Of a stretch of 64,000 bases of DNA, positions 1-8,296 are shown piece by piece. The notes beneath the pieces were generated by a model. The model saw nothing but the letters and a program-made list of their open reading frames with translations, had not been told where the DNA came from and ran no database searches. Position 1 is the stretch's first letter. Each line of letters begins with the position of its first letter. The position numbers and the translations under genes are program-made. This DNA is from Sporomusa ovata DSM 2662 (lineage in GTDB: Bacteria > Bacillota > Negativicutes > Sporomusales > Sporomusaceae): contig NZ_ASXP01000003.1 of the NCBI RefSeq assembly GCF_000445445.1, positions 186,001 to 250,000 on the forward strand, given 5' to 3'.

Positions 1-349
1 CCGAATGAACATTAAGTCCGCCGTCCCGCATAATGCCTAGCATTGCCAGCAGTTTGTTAACCCCTGGTGACGGTATTACCCGCACATGATAGGTATTATT
101 TTTTTTCAGCCGCCGTCCTCTGGTCACAACCACTTCGGTATTTATATTCGCATAGCCTTTTATCAGACCAAGTACCTTCCGGGTAACGGCCGCATTCTCG
201 CTGCTAAAATTGATACCCAGATTGGCATTACCGCCAATAGACATTGCACCCCCCATCCGGATGAGCGCTGCAAGTTCGGCAGCATCACAACAACTGCGCC
301 CACCGGTTATGTGGGCCAACTCATTTTTAACTTCCGTTGAAAACGACAA
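1..349 (-). CDS. whiA: WhiA-type DNA-binding regulator, N-terminal part (gene continues past the left edge)
   Basis: The first 116 codons of a WhiA protein, read leftward and cut by the window edge. The start is a TTG at 347-349 preceded by AAGGACTGAGG. The translation opens SFSTEVKNELAHI, the typical WhiA N-terminus, and continues into the LAGLIDADG-like domain (RMGGAMSIGGNANLGINFS, then a basic RGRRLKKNNTYHVRV stretch). WhiA is a conserved Gram-positive DNA-binding protein: a sporulation regulator in actinomycetes, linked to division and chromosome segregation in Bacillus. The rapZ-yvcK-whiA order matches the conserved Firmicutes operon, and only 17 bases separate it from the yvcK stop. The C-terminal helix-turn-helix lies outside the window. 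Confidence 0.9.
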   Translation of the reverse strand, partial: MSFSTEVKNELAHITGGRSCCDAAELAALIRMGGAMSIGGNANLGINFSSENAAVTRKVLGLIKGYANINTEVVVTRGRRLKKNNTYHVRVIPSPGVNKLLAMLGIMRDGGLNVHS

Positions 350-366
350 GGGCCTCAGTCCTTCAG

Positions 367-1740
367 TTAATCTTTTAATTTCTTGATACTTTCCGCCATA
401 ATATAATAATCTAACAAGCGCATCCGGTCAGAATTAAGCTTCAAATCGTACACCAGCGACATAAGTGTGCGCGACAGCTTCGCCGGATCATGACGCACCA
501 GATTAGTTTCACTAACAAGGTTGGCTTTCACTACTTTAATTCCCAATTTTTCAATGGCCTCAATGTCCGGCTCTACCGGATAGGCCCCCTGCTCAGCATA
601 AAGTTCCCGCAAATCGGGTGCTATCTCCTGTACATTGATAACCGCAATGTCAATTGTGCCTGGACCAGAATGGTCAAGAATGGCCTTAATGTGATCATAG
701 GCACTATAACCATCAGTTTCACCTGGCTGGGTCATAACATTACAAATATATATTTTAACAGCATCACTATCACTTACAGCCTCAACAATACCCTTTACCA
801 ATAAATTAGGAATAACACTGGTATAGAGACTGCCTGGTCCCAGGATACAGGCATCTGCGTCACGAATGGCCTCTACTGCCCCCTTTAGCGGCTTAACATC
901 CCGGGGCTCAATATATACCTGCTTAATCGTTTTACCTGACAATGGAATCTTGGATTCCCCCTGAACTATAGTGCCATCAGTCATTTCGGCTGCCAGTAAC
1001 ACCCGTTCCGTCGAAGAAGGCAACACTTGTCCACGTACGGCCAATACCTTACTGGACTCTTTAAGTGCCTGTTCAACATCACCAACGATTTCGGTCATAG
1101 CGGCGATAAACAGATTACCAAAGTTATGACCGGCTAATTCTCCTGTACCACCAAAGCGGTGCTGAAACAGCTTTTCCATCAGCGGTTCCGTATCCGCAAG
1201 TGCCACCAAACAGTTGCGCAAATCACCTGGCGGAATAATCCCCAGATCCACTCGCAGCCGTCCGGATGACCCGCCATCGTCTGCTACCGTGACCACTGCC
1301 GTAAGATTACTGGTAATACTTTTTATTCCCCGTAATAGCACAGACAAACCTGTGCCACCACCGATAACAGTAATCGCCGGGCCGCGGTTAAGCTTACGTT
1401 TTTCAAAAATAATCTCCACAAGCTTATCAGAGCCTTCAGGCACCAATACACTAATAACAGACTTTATAATCTGCTGCGTTGCCGCCAGCATAACACCCAG
1501 ACCAAGCACAATAATGGCAGTGCCGGCAACGGTAGTCACAGCATAATAGTATTTTCCTGTCGTCAGATAAAACAACCGGAAGATAGCTTCTTCCATTACA
1601 CCAATATATTTATAGTTAAAAACAATGGCCAAGCCTAAGCTGGCACAAATAACACCTGCAGAAAATAGCAGCAGCCAACGCTTGAATTTCATACCCGGAT
1701 ATAGCCATTTTAAAAAATGCATTTCTTCACCCGCATCCAT
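367..1740 (-). CDS. yvcK: YvcK/CofD-like gluconeogenesis factor with an N-terminal membrane anchor
   Basis: A 457-residue protein of the CofD-like/UPF0052 family. Two hydrophobic segments lie near the N-terminus (about residues 20-45 and 65-90). The YvcK domain follows from about residue 118, with the glycine-rich VIGGGTGLSVLLRGIK loop, ADDGGSSGRLR and PPGDLRNCLVAL. In Bacillus YvcK binds UDP-sugars and is needed on gluconeogenic carbon sources and for normal peptidoglycan synthesis. Family members without the membrane segments are about 320 residues long, so the anchor is the distinguishing feature here. An internal ATG at 1722 with GGGTG upstream is an alternative start. It lies between rapZ and whiA, separated from rapZ by a dispersed repeat. 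Confidence 0.9.
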   Translation of the reverse strand: MDAGEEMHFLKWLYPGMKFKRWLLLFSAGVICASLGLAIVFNYKYIGVMEEAIFRLFYLTTGKYYYAVTTVAGTAIIVLGLGVMLAATQQIIKSVISVLVPEGSDKLVEIIFEKRKLNRGPAITVIGGGTGLSVLLRGIKSITSNLTAVVTVADDGGSSGRLRVDLGIIPPGDLRNCLVALADTEPLMEKLFQHRFGGTGELAGHNFGNLFIAAMTEIVGDVEQALKESSKVLAVRGQVLPSSTERVLLAAEMTDGTIVQGESKIPLSGKTIKQVYIEPRDVKPLKGAVEAIRDADACILGPGSLYTSVIPNLLVKGIVEAVSDSDAVKIYICNVMTQPGETDGYSAYDHIKAILDHSGPGTIDIAVINVQEIAPDLRELYAEQGAYPVEPDIEAIEKLGIKVVKANLVSETNLVRHDPAKLSRTLMSLVYDLKLNSDRMRLLDYYIMAESIKKLKD

Positions 1741-1755
1741 TCAATCCTTGAAATT

Positions 1756-1937
1756 ACTCGCGGCTGGTTATAAATGTCCAACTGCTAGGCGCGATGAGGA
1801 CGTGACCGTAGTCGTACTGGGAAGTACGTCGTAGGGAACGCCCGCAAGAGTAGCACCGTCGCCTATGAGACTGCGATACGTCTCTAAGAAGGCAGTGGGC
1901 TTGTTGTAACAGCCCGTGCAGATGGGCGTTTAGAACC
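1756..1937. repeat. Dispersed intergenic repeat, family A, copy 1
   Basis: This roughly 180-base non-coding element fills the rapZ-yvcK gap. It is homologous, in inverted orientation, to 21235-21412. A 31-base block at 1901-1931 is identical to the reverse complement of 21242-21272. A second block around GTCGCCTATGAGACTGC is also identical, as are scattered parts of the outer arm (AGGCGCGA, ACCGTAG). An internal GTAC...GTAC inverted repeat suggests a folded RNA or DNA form. No coding frame is conserved between the copies. Confidence 0.85.
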
Positions 1938-1946
1938 TGCCGCTCG

Positions 1947-2825
1947 TTATTCAATAACATTGTGCTTAATATCCCGATGTTCAACATTAACCTTAAAGCC
2001 TTTGCCTTTCAGGTATTCAAACATCTTCTCCGCAATAAATACCGAGCGATGTAAGCCACCAGTGCACCCGATAGCAATAATTAACTGGCTTTTCCCTTCT
2101 TTGATATAGTGAGGAACGAGAAAATCAACCAGACCTGACAGCTTTTCCATAAACTGCTGGGTAACAGGCCATTTCCAGATATAGTCACCCACTACGGCCT
2201 CACGTCCGCTTTTGCGCCGCAAAGACTCAACATAAAAGGGATTGGGCAAAAACCGAACATCCATTACCAAGTCGGCATCAAGCGGCATCCCATGTTTAAA
2301 ACCAAAAGATACGACCGTAACTGTCATGCGCTCATGTTCGCGCTCTTCTGCAAACAGGCCCGTAATCTTACCGCGAAGCTCGGCAGTAGAGAGCCCGGAG
2401 GTATCAATTATATGTGTAGCCCGTCCCCTGATTTGCTCCAGTCTGTCCCGCTCCCGGCTTATACCCTCACTGATCCGGCCATGAGGAGCCATAGGATGAC
2501 GGCGGCGGGTTTCCTTATAACGGCGGATAATTGTTGCATCTGAGGCTTCCAGAAATAATATCTCATAAAGTAAACCCTGGTTCTCCATCCCCTCCAGCAC
2601 CTGAACCAATTTATCAAAAAATTCACCGCCGCGAATATCCACCACCAGCGCAATTTTGGTAACCTTGCCGCCAGATTGGGCACATAGTTCAGCAAATTTA
2701 GGGATTAGCATAGGCGGTAAATTATCTACACAAAAATAACCCAGATCTTCCATAGCACGTACCACCTGGGACTTCCCCGCCCCTGACATTCCAGTAATAA
2801 TTACCAGCCGAAAGTTATCTATCAT
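1947..2825 (-). CDS. rapZ: RapZ/YvcJ nucleotide-binding RNase adapter
   Basis: A 292-residue P-loop protein of the RapZ family. The N-terminal Walker A is GMSGAGKSQVVRAMED at about residue 12. The C-terminal domain has the hallmark IAIGCTGGLHRSVFIAE at about residue 250, followed by the usual HRD tail. In E. coli RapZ directs RNase E to the GlmZ small RNA and so controls glucosamine-6-phosphate synthase. The Bacillus homologue YvcJ hydrolyses nucleotides and affects competence. It is the first gene of the rapZ-yvcK-whiA group, and its length is normal for the family. Confidence 0.93.
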   Translation of the reverse strand: MIDNFRLVIITGMSGAGKSQVVRAMEDLGYFCVDNLPPMLIPKFAELCAQSGGKVTKIALVVDIRGGEFFDKLVQVLEGMENQGLLYEILFLEASDATIIRRYKETRRRHPMAPHGRISEGISRERDRLEQIRGRATHIIDTSGLSTAELRGKITGLFAEEREHERMTVTVVSFGFKHGMPLDADLVMDVRFLPNPFYVESLRRKSGREAVVGDYIWKWPVTQQFMEKLSGLVDFLVPHYIKEGKSQLIIAIGCTGGLHRSVFIAEKMFEYLKGKGFKVNVEHRDIKHNVIE

Positions 2826-2935
2826 CGGTGTACACCTCTATCTTTTGTACATTTAGTTTCGAAAATGCCTGTAATCTACCGTTATTTTTCCTAAGACTAT
2901 GCCGCTCTTTTTTAAATTATAGGGTAGTATGGGAA

Positions 2936-2976
2936 AAAAAGCAAAAGCAGTTCCTGCTATTTAGTAACAGGAACTG
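2936..2976 (-). terminator. Rho-independent terminator after the HAD hydrolase gene
   Basis: Read on the minus strand, a 9-bp stem (CAGTTCCTG/CAGGAACTG) is followed by TTTTGCTTTTTTT. It lies 12 bases past the stop of the hydrolase gene. Confidence 0.85.
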
Positions 2977-2987
2977 ACGTAATCGCC

Positions 2988-3785
2988 TTAATTCAACACA
3001 TATTTCTCAATGGCTTCCGCTACCCCATCGGCATCATTGGAGAGGGTTTCCAGCCGGGCAGCTGCCTTAACAGCATCACCGGCATTGCCCATAGCAACCC
3101 CCCAGCCGGCATATTTGATCATATCCAGATCATTGCCACTATCGCCAAGCGCCATAACCTCTTCCTGCCTAATCTGCAGCTTATCTGCTAAGAAGGCCAA
3201 AGCCCGGCCCTTATTAGCCAGTGGATGGGTGATTTCCAGAAAAGTAGGTTTGGATATTGCCACCGTTAACTGATTGTCAAACCGTGTTTTCACGATGTTA
3301 TAGGCTGCTTTAATATCTTCTGCTGTCGACATGGCCAACATCTTGGTCGGTGGTTGCTCGGCAGCATATAATCTGTCACCGATAGCATTGGCCGGTGCTC
3401 CTGAGAATCGCTGATAATAGGCTGCATGTTCATCCAGTTCCTTTACATACAGTTTATCATTCATATAAGTCTGAATATACCAATTGTGTTCCCGGCATAA
3501 GTCCAACACTTCCAACGCAAGTTCCCTTTCAACCGGCTGATGTAACAAGGTTTCGCCAGACAAACACGACTTAATCAAAGCACCGTTATAGGTAATAAGC
3601 GGTACATCAAGTTTAAGCTGCCTGGCATACACCAAGGCTGAACAATACATCCGCCCTGTGGCAATAGTCACAGTTACCCCCTTCGACACAGCCTTACGGA
3701 TGGCTTCGCAAGCCCGCGGCGAAACAGCTAATTTGCTATCTAATAAAGTATCATCCAAATCTATTGCAATAAGTTTTATTGTCAT
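2988..3785 (-). CDS. Cof-type HAD hydrolase (sugar or FMN phosphatase-like)
   Basis: A 265-residue HAD-superfamily phosphatase of the Cof/YwpJ group. Motif I is AIDLDDTLLD at residues 7-16 with the nucleophile and acid aspartates. The threonine of motif II is in VTIATGR at about residue 40. Motif IV is ALGDSGNDLDMI at about residue 212. The large insert between motifs II and III is the C2-type cap that sets substrate choice. Close relatives dephosphorylate sugar phosphates, FMN or pyridoxal phosphate, so the substrate here cannot be named. It is followed by a strong terminator and is probably co-transcribed with the small membrane protein gene upstream. Confidence 0.88.
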   Translation of the reverse strand: MTIKLIAIDLDDTLLDSKLAVSPRACEAIRKAVSKGVTVTIATGRMYCSALVYARQLKLDVPLITYNGALIKSCLSGETLLHQPVERELALEVLDLCREHNWYIQTYMNDKLYVKELDEHAAYYQRFSGAPANAIGDRLYAAEQPPTKMLAMSTAEDIKAAYNIVKTRFDNQLTVAISKPTFLEITHPLANKGRALAFLADKLQIRQEEVMALGDSGNDLDMIKYAGWGVAMGNAGDAVKAAARLETLSNDADGVAEAIEKYVLN

Positions 3786-3811
3786 TTATTTCTCCTTTTA
3801 GAAAAGAAAAA

Positions 3812-4156
3812 CTATCGATCCTGAATTATTTTTGACAAAGTAAAGCTGCATAGCGTCATAAGTAAAATACCGGTCAATGAAGTCATCACGCTGGAAATTT
3901 GAAACCCGGGCAATGCTTCAACTACCATGAGCGGTGTAAAAATATTAGTCATAAAGGTAATACCACCCAAAGTCAGCAAATTAAAAGGCAAAGCAGCAAT
4001 CATCAACAGCGGTCGAATGGCGGCATTTGCCAGACCGACAATCACCCCACCGAGCAGTGTACCGCCCAAGGTGTCTACAAATACTCCAGGCAATTCAATT
4101 ACCAGCATAATTAAAATCACCGCATTAATAATAATCCGCAGTAAAAAACCAGTCAC
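3812..4156 (-). CDS. Small YvlD / phage-holin-4_2-like membrane protein
   Basis: A protein of about 114 residues made of four hydrophobic helices with a glycine-rich linker (VDTLGGTLLGGVIVGLANAAIRPL) and LPFNLLTLGGITF, the pattern of the YvlD/phage_holin_4_2 family. The start taken is a GTG at 4154-4156, ten bases after AGGAGG. This gives the usual family length and removes a less plausible upstream extension. YvlD-like proteins are small envelope proteins in Gram-positive bacteria, often in stress operons, with no established biochemical role. Despite the family name there is no sign of phage here. It lies 26 bases upstream of the HAD gene. Confidence 0.75.
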   Translation of the reverse strand: MTGFLLRIIINAVILIMLVIELPGVFVDTLGGTLLGGVIVGLANAAIRPLLMIAALPFNLLTLGGITFMTNIFTPLMVVEALPGFQISSVMTSLTGILLMTLCSFTLSKIIQDR

Positions 4157-4307
4157 CGCTCTTACTCCTCCTACCGCCAGTGAACTCACTAAGCAAAACT
4201 GAATACAAATCTTCAGGAAAAGATTTAGTCCCACCTAAAGCAACGTATCTTCTCTATTATATCCCAAAGGACAAAATTCCGGCAATAATAAAGTAAATCT
4301 ATCCTTT

Positions 4308-5321
4308 CTACCATAAAATCTCCACAGGTACATCGCTTACCTGAGCGGTACCCGTCAGTGTCATGGCGGCGCTGAGCTCTGCCTTGTATTTATTTAAAAC
4401 AACTTCCACCCCTTCCCTGCCGCCGCCTACGGCAGCAATGGCCAGTGGCCGGCCAAGCAGCACAGCATCAGCGCCTAGTGCCAGCATCTTAAGAACGTCG
4501 GCACCACTACGAATGCCGCCATCTACCAAGACTGTCATTTTTCCTTTTACAGCCTCCGCAATATACGGCAGTACTTCTGCTGTACCAGGAGTATGGTCAA
4601 GTGCCCGCCCGCCATGATTAGAAACAACAATGGCATCCACTCCGGCCTGCCAGCAAGACTCTGCATCATCAGGAGTCATAATACCTTTGACGATAAAGGG
4701 AATGGTGGTATGGTTCTTTATATATTCAAGCTCCTGGATGGTTTTAGGGCCTACCGGTTGTCCTGCATTGATCATATTGACAAGGGCAGCCGCATCAATA
4801 TCTATACCAAATGCCGGGCAGCCAGCCGCAGCAGCCTGCTTGGCCAGTTCCACTATCTTTTCAGTTTCTCTTGGTTTTATAATCGGTATACCCCAGCCCG
4901 CCTCCCTGCCAATAGCAGCCATACCTGCGTCAAATACCAGCGGGTTGGGACCATCACCAGTCATAGCAATACTGCCGGCCTGACGGCAGCCGCTGACAAC
5001 GGCCTGAGTATAATCTTCTTCTGTCATTGCACCATTCATATTAAGTGCAATACCACCAATAGCAGCACTAATCACCGGCATTACTAAATCTATGCCAAAT
5101 AGCCGGCAAGACAAGTCCGTCTTTTTCACATCATGAACAGTTCTGAGGTTCAACCGGCATTCCGCCAAGGCTTGTACATTATGACGAAAAGCAGCTCCAG
5201 TCCCTAAACCACCCATACCAGGCACTTCTCCCGCACAAACAACACCATTACAAACCGGACAAACCCGGCAAACACCGGCAAACCGTTTTTGGGCTGCCAT
5301 TTTTAGACTATTTATATCCAT
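4308..5321 (-). CDS. FMN-dependent alpha-hydroxyacid oxidase/dehydrogenase family protein
   Basis: A 337-residue TIM-barrel flavoprotein of the lactate oxidase / glycolate oxidase / type 2 IPP isomerase superfamily. Visible marks are VSNHGGRALDHTPGT (active-site His and Arg) at about residue 230 and the phosphate-binding VDGGIRSGADVLKM...GADAVLLGRP. The N-terminus has an unusual cysteine group (CRVCPVCNG, about residues 15-23), which could bind a metal or Fe-S centre. The ATG at 5319-5321 with AGGAGG nine bases upstream is preferred over a start 20 codons earlier. It probably oxidises a 2-hydroxyacid in the cytoplasm. The natural acceptor in an anaerobe is unlikely to be oxygen, and the substrate is unknown. 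It stands alone. Confidence 0.8.
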   Translation of the reverse strand: MDINSLKMAAQKRFAGVCRVCPVCNGVVCAGEVPGMGGLGTGAAFRHNVQALAECRLNLRTVHDVKKTDLSCRLFGIDLVMPVISAAIGGIALNMNGAMTEEDYTQAVVSGCRQAGSIAMTGDGPNPLVFDAGMAAIGREAGWGIPIIKPRETEKIVELAKQAAAAGCPAFGIDIDAAALVNMINAGQPVGPKTIQELEYIKNHTTIPFIVKGIMTPDDAESCWQAGVDAIVVSNHGGRALDHTPGTAEVLPYIAEAVKGKMTVLVDGGIRSGADVLKMLALGADAVLLGRPLAIAAVGGGREGVEVVLNKYKAELSAAMTLTGTAQVSDVPVEILW

Positions 5322-5487
5322 GTGTAAGATCCTCCTGGAATTAGATATTATACTTTGTTGAAATTCTTTTTTATCAGGCAAATTCCTGCTGCTTACCTAC
5401 CAACAAGTATAAAATTCATCAGATTGATTATATTACAGATATATTGGATTCCACACATAAATAACAGTTGTTTTAGGAGGTTACACG

Positions 5488-6027
5488 ATGACGGTAATGG
5501 ACAAAATAAATTCCCAAACCCGGACCATCATGAACGCAATCTTAGATCAAGAACCATTAAACTACATTGAGGCGGCCGGATTATACGGCATCGTAGCCCA
5601 AGGACGCTTCAATGTCGCTCTCCTGCAAGTCATGTACAATCATGCCCATGATCCCGAACTCAAAGCCCTTATTAAAGAAGCCATCAACCACCACACTGAA
5701 ATGACCATTGAAGAAGCAGAGGATAAGCTCTTAGACAGCGACGGTCATACCCCTGCCTTCCATTTTGTCAAACGAAACCTGCATGACTCACCTGTTAACA
5801 TCCCCGATGATGCCCGGCTGTCTGACCAGGAAATAGCCATTGCTGTCGGCACAATGGCCAAAGCTGCCCAAGCGGCCGTGCTAACCGCTCTTCACAGTTC
5901 TTACCAATTGGACGTTGCTCTCATGTATCGAAAAGCTTTAGACCATGGGCTGGATTTTGACTACCGTCTGCTGCAGCTTATGCTTAGCCGTGGCTGGTTG
6001 CCACATCTCACTAAAATTTCACATTAA
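5488..6027 (+). CDS. DUF3231-like helical protein (possibly spore-related)
   Basis: A 179-residue all-helical soluble protein on the plus strand, with a textbook AGGAGG seven bases before the ATG. Two helical pairs are separated by a linker around residues 78-105. The C-terminal half, with its ALMYRKALDHGLDF segment and the closing MLSRGWLP, resembles DUF3231, a ferritin-like helical family in endospore formers, some of whose members are thought to be spore-associated. No signal peptide or membrane helix is seen. It is alone and divergent from the minus-strand flavoprotein gene, so context adds little. The family assignment comes from remembered pattern only. Confidence 0.5.
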   Translation: MTVMDKINSQTRTIMNAILDQEPLNYIEAAGLYGIVAQGRFNVALLQVMYNHAHDPELKALIKEAINHHTEMTIEEAEDKLLDSDGHTPAFHFVKRNLHDSPVNIPDDARLSDQEIAIAVGTMAKAAQAAVLTALHSSYQLDVALMYRKALDHGLDFDYRLLQLMLSRGWLPHLTKISH

Positions 6028-6030
6028 ATA

Positions 6031-6147
6031 GTGCTATCGCGCCCTTGAGGATACGGCTCTAACCGCAGAATACACAGAGAGCGCAGAGGAGAGATGTATA
6101 TCGAGACATTCCCTCTGCGTACTCTGCGTCTCTGCGGTTCAAAAAAC
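6031..6147. repeat. Dispersed hairpin repeat, family B, copy 1
   Basis: A 117-base element nearly identical to 34570-34685, starting four bases after the upstream stop codon. Its arms AACCGCAGA and TCTGCGGTT, plus inner CGCAGAGG/CCCTCTGCG, fold into one long hairpin around an AGATGTATATCGAGACATT loop. Repeats of this CTCTGCG type are widespread intergenic elements in bacteria. Confidence 0.88.
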
Positions 6148-6169
6148 ATATCACTTGCTTTATGTATTA

Positions 6170-6199
6170 AAAAGAGTCGCGCACCTGCGCGACTCTTTT
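6170..6199 (-). terminator. Terminator after rubredoxin
   Basis: A perfect GC-rich stem, AAAAGAGTCGCGCA / TGCGCGACTCTTTT, with a very short loop. It lies ten bases past the rubredoxin stop and is symmetric, so it could also stop plus-strand transcription coming from 5488-6027. Confidence 0.85.
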
Positions 6200-6209
6200 A
6201 ATGCCAATA

Positions 6210-6368
6210 TTAGAGCTTTGCGAATTGGTCCTTGCCTACACCACAAATCGGACACTGCCAGTCCTCAGATACATCTTCAAAGGGAGTTCCTGGTTGAACT
6301 CCATGATCCAAGTCACCTTGGGCCGGATCATATTCATACCCGCATACCATGCACTTGTATTTCTCCAT
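6210..6368 (-). CDS. Rubredoxin
   Basis: A 52-residue protein found by reading the minus strand directly. Both metal-binding knuckles are present: YKCMVCGYEYDP at residues 4-15 and WQCPICGVGKDQF at residues 37-49, giving the four cysteines that hold one iron. Rubredoxins are small cytoplasmic electron carriers. In anaerobes they commonly feed superoxide reductase, rubrerythrin or rubredoxin:oxygen oxidoreductase during oxidative stress. None of those partners is adjacent, and the gene looks monocistronic with its own terminator. Confidence 0.97.
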   Translation of the reverse strand: MEKYKCMVCGYEYDPAQGDLDHGVQPGTPFEDVSEDWQCPICGVGKDQFAKL

Positions 6369-6467
6369 TGAAAATCACTCCTTTTTAATAATTAAATTGC
6401 TTATCCCAATTTTACTATTTTAGGAATGATAATGCAAATAAATTTGTCCTTGTTTCACCAATAACTT

Positions 6468-8264
6468 CTACAAATTTTTATTGCGAAAAAAGTTATATAC
6501 TGCCTCAGCGGCAGGAAAGGTCATCCCCTCAACCTTGGCAAGTGCTTCCACTTCGGCGGCCTTAATTTTGGCTAAGCTGCCAAAATGATCCCAAAGTGCC
6601 TTACGGCGTTTAGCACCAATGCCCGGAATATGGTCAAGCACCGAAACCAGATTACGCTTTGAACGTAGTTTTCGATGATAGGTGATAGCAAACCGGTGAG
6701 CCTCGTCACGGATGCGCTGCACCAGATAGAGCGATTGGGAGTGCCGCGGCAAAATCAGCGGTTCACTAATTCCCTCCCGGAAAATATACTCAAACTCTTT
6801 GGCCAGGCCAACAACCGGCACGTTTGTAAGGCCGGCGGCGCGGATCAACGTGAGCGCGGCATTAAGCTGGCCTTTACCACCGTCAATAATGATTAAATCA
6901 GGAATAGGCCCCTTCTCCAGCGCGTCACGGTACCGCCGCCCCACTACCTCCTGCATCGATTTAAAATCGTCAGGTTTACCTTCCACGGTTTTGAGCTTAT
7001 AGCGGCGATACTCATTTTTATTCGGCTGACCATCCTCAAACACCACCATCGAAGCTACTGTCTCTGAGCCCTGAATATGGGAAATATCAAAACATTCAAT
7101 GCGCTGCGGTATAGTTGGCAATTCCAAGTACTGCCCAAGCTCAGCCGCAGCGCCGGTGGTTTTGTCAACATCAGCTTCCAGGCGGACTGCTTGTTCTTCC
7201 AGTACAGTAGCGGCATTACCTGCCGCCATGTTAACTAAATCCTTCTTCGTACCGCGTTTAGGCGTTTCCACCTGTACCCGGCCGCCCTTACTGCTGCTTA
7301 GCCAGTCAGCCAGCAATTGCTGCTCTGCTAATTCCAGAGGCAACAATATTTCTCGGGGAATAAAAGCCGCTTGGCTATAATACTGCTTGATAAAAGCCTC
7401 CAGAATGTTCTGGTTGGTTTCATCCTCGCCACCTAATAATATAAAGTGGTCACGTCCCACCATCTTGCCACTGCGAATGAAGAATACCTGCGCACAGATT
7501 CCAGCAGCCGACCGGGCCAGTCCAATAGCATCCTGGTCACCACTGCCTGTTACAATATTTTGCTTCTCCATAATCTTTTCAACTGCGGTGAGCTGGTCGC
7601 GTAACCGGGCTGCCTGCTCGAACTCCAATTTTTCTGCCGCCTCTGCCATAAGCCGCTTGAGGTTTTTGGCAACTGCGTCGCTGCGGCCTTCAAGAAACAA
7701 GGTCACAGCTTTTATCATATCACTATAGGTCTCCTGCTCCACTTTGCCGGCACAGGGAGCCAGGCAGCGTTTAATGTGATGTTCCAAACAAGGCCGCTTG
7801 GCCGCAAGGTTGCGGCAGGAGCGCAGTGGAAACAATGTCTTTAGCAATCGCAGTGTTTCATGCACCGCCCCGGCGCTGGTGTACGGACCGAAATACCGGG
7901 CCCCATCTTTTAGTACCTTACGGGTAGCATACACCCGTGGAAAATCTTCACAAGTCACTTTGATATAGGGATAGGTTTTATCGTCCTTCAAGCTGATATT
8001 ATACTTAGGACGATGTTTTTTTATCAGATTACACTCTAGAATCAGTGCTTCAATTTCTGACGCAGTAATAATATATTCCAGATCGGCAATATGCGCCACC
8101 AGCGCCAATACCTTGCCCGAATGGTTACGGCTGGACTGAAAATAGGAACGCACCCGGTTTTTTAAATTAATGGCTTTACCAACATAGATAATCCGTCCTT
8201 TATCGTCTTTCATCAGATATACGCCCGGTTTATCCGGTAAAAGTGCCAACTTTTCTTCCACCAC
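6468..8264 (-). CDS. uvrC: Excinuclease ABC subunit C
   Basis: A 598-residue UvrC. The N-terminal GIY-YIG nuclease domain is clear (LPDKPGVYLMKD...IIYVGKAINLKNRVRSYF, residues 8-45). The UVR motif lies at about 200-235 (AEKLEFEQAARLRDQL), the RNase H-like nuclease core around ECFDISHIQG and IIIDGGKGQL, and helix-hairpin-helix motifs at the end (LDHIPGIGAKRRKAL). UvrC makes both incisions in nucleotide excision repair after UvrAB marks damage. The listed GTG start has no good ribosome binding site. An AGGAGG at 8291-8296 sits eight bases before an in-frame ATT at 8280-8282, which may be the real, rare start. It is 32 bases downstream of uvrA. Confidence 0.96.
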   Translation of the reverse strand: MVEEKLALLPDKPGVYLMKDDKGRIIYVGKAINLKNRVRSYFQSSRNHSGKVLALVAHIADLEYIITASEIEALILECNLIKKHRPKYNISLKDDKTYPYIKVTCEDFPRVYATRKVLKDGARYFGPYTSAGAVHETLRLLKTLFPLRSCRNLAAKRPCLEHHIKRCLAPCAGKVEQETYSDMIKAVTLFLEGRSDAVAKNLKRLMAEAAEKLEFEQAARLRDQLTAVEKIMEKQNIVTGSGDQDAIGLARSAAGICAQVFFIRSGKMVGRDHFILLGGEDETNQNILEAFIKQYYSQAAFIPREILLPLELAEQQLLADWLSSSKGGRVQVETPKRGTKKDLVNMAAGNAATVLEEQAVRLEADVDKTTGAAAELGQYLELPTIPQRIECFDISHIQGSETVASMVVFEDGQPNKNEYRRYKLKTVEGKPDDFKSMQEVVGRRYRDALEKGPIPDLIIIDGGKGQLNAALTLIRAAGLTNVPVVGLAKEFEYIFREGISEPLILPRHSQSLYLVQRIRDEAHRFAITYHRKLRSKRNLVSVLDHIPGIGAKRRKALWDHFGSLAKIKAAEVEALAKVEGMTFPAAEAVYNFFRNKNL

Positions 8265-8296
8265 GGGGGATATTACAGAAATAACCGTAACCTCCT

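Noticed and set aside
1754..1987. Open frame of about 77 codons in the rapZ-yvcK gap
   Set aside because: It lies within the family A repeat, is not kept open in the other copy, and has no ribosome binding site.
3812..4156. Phage holin as a sign of prophage
   Set aside because: The family name misleads. There are no phage genes nearby, and the YvlD-like family is chromosomal.
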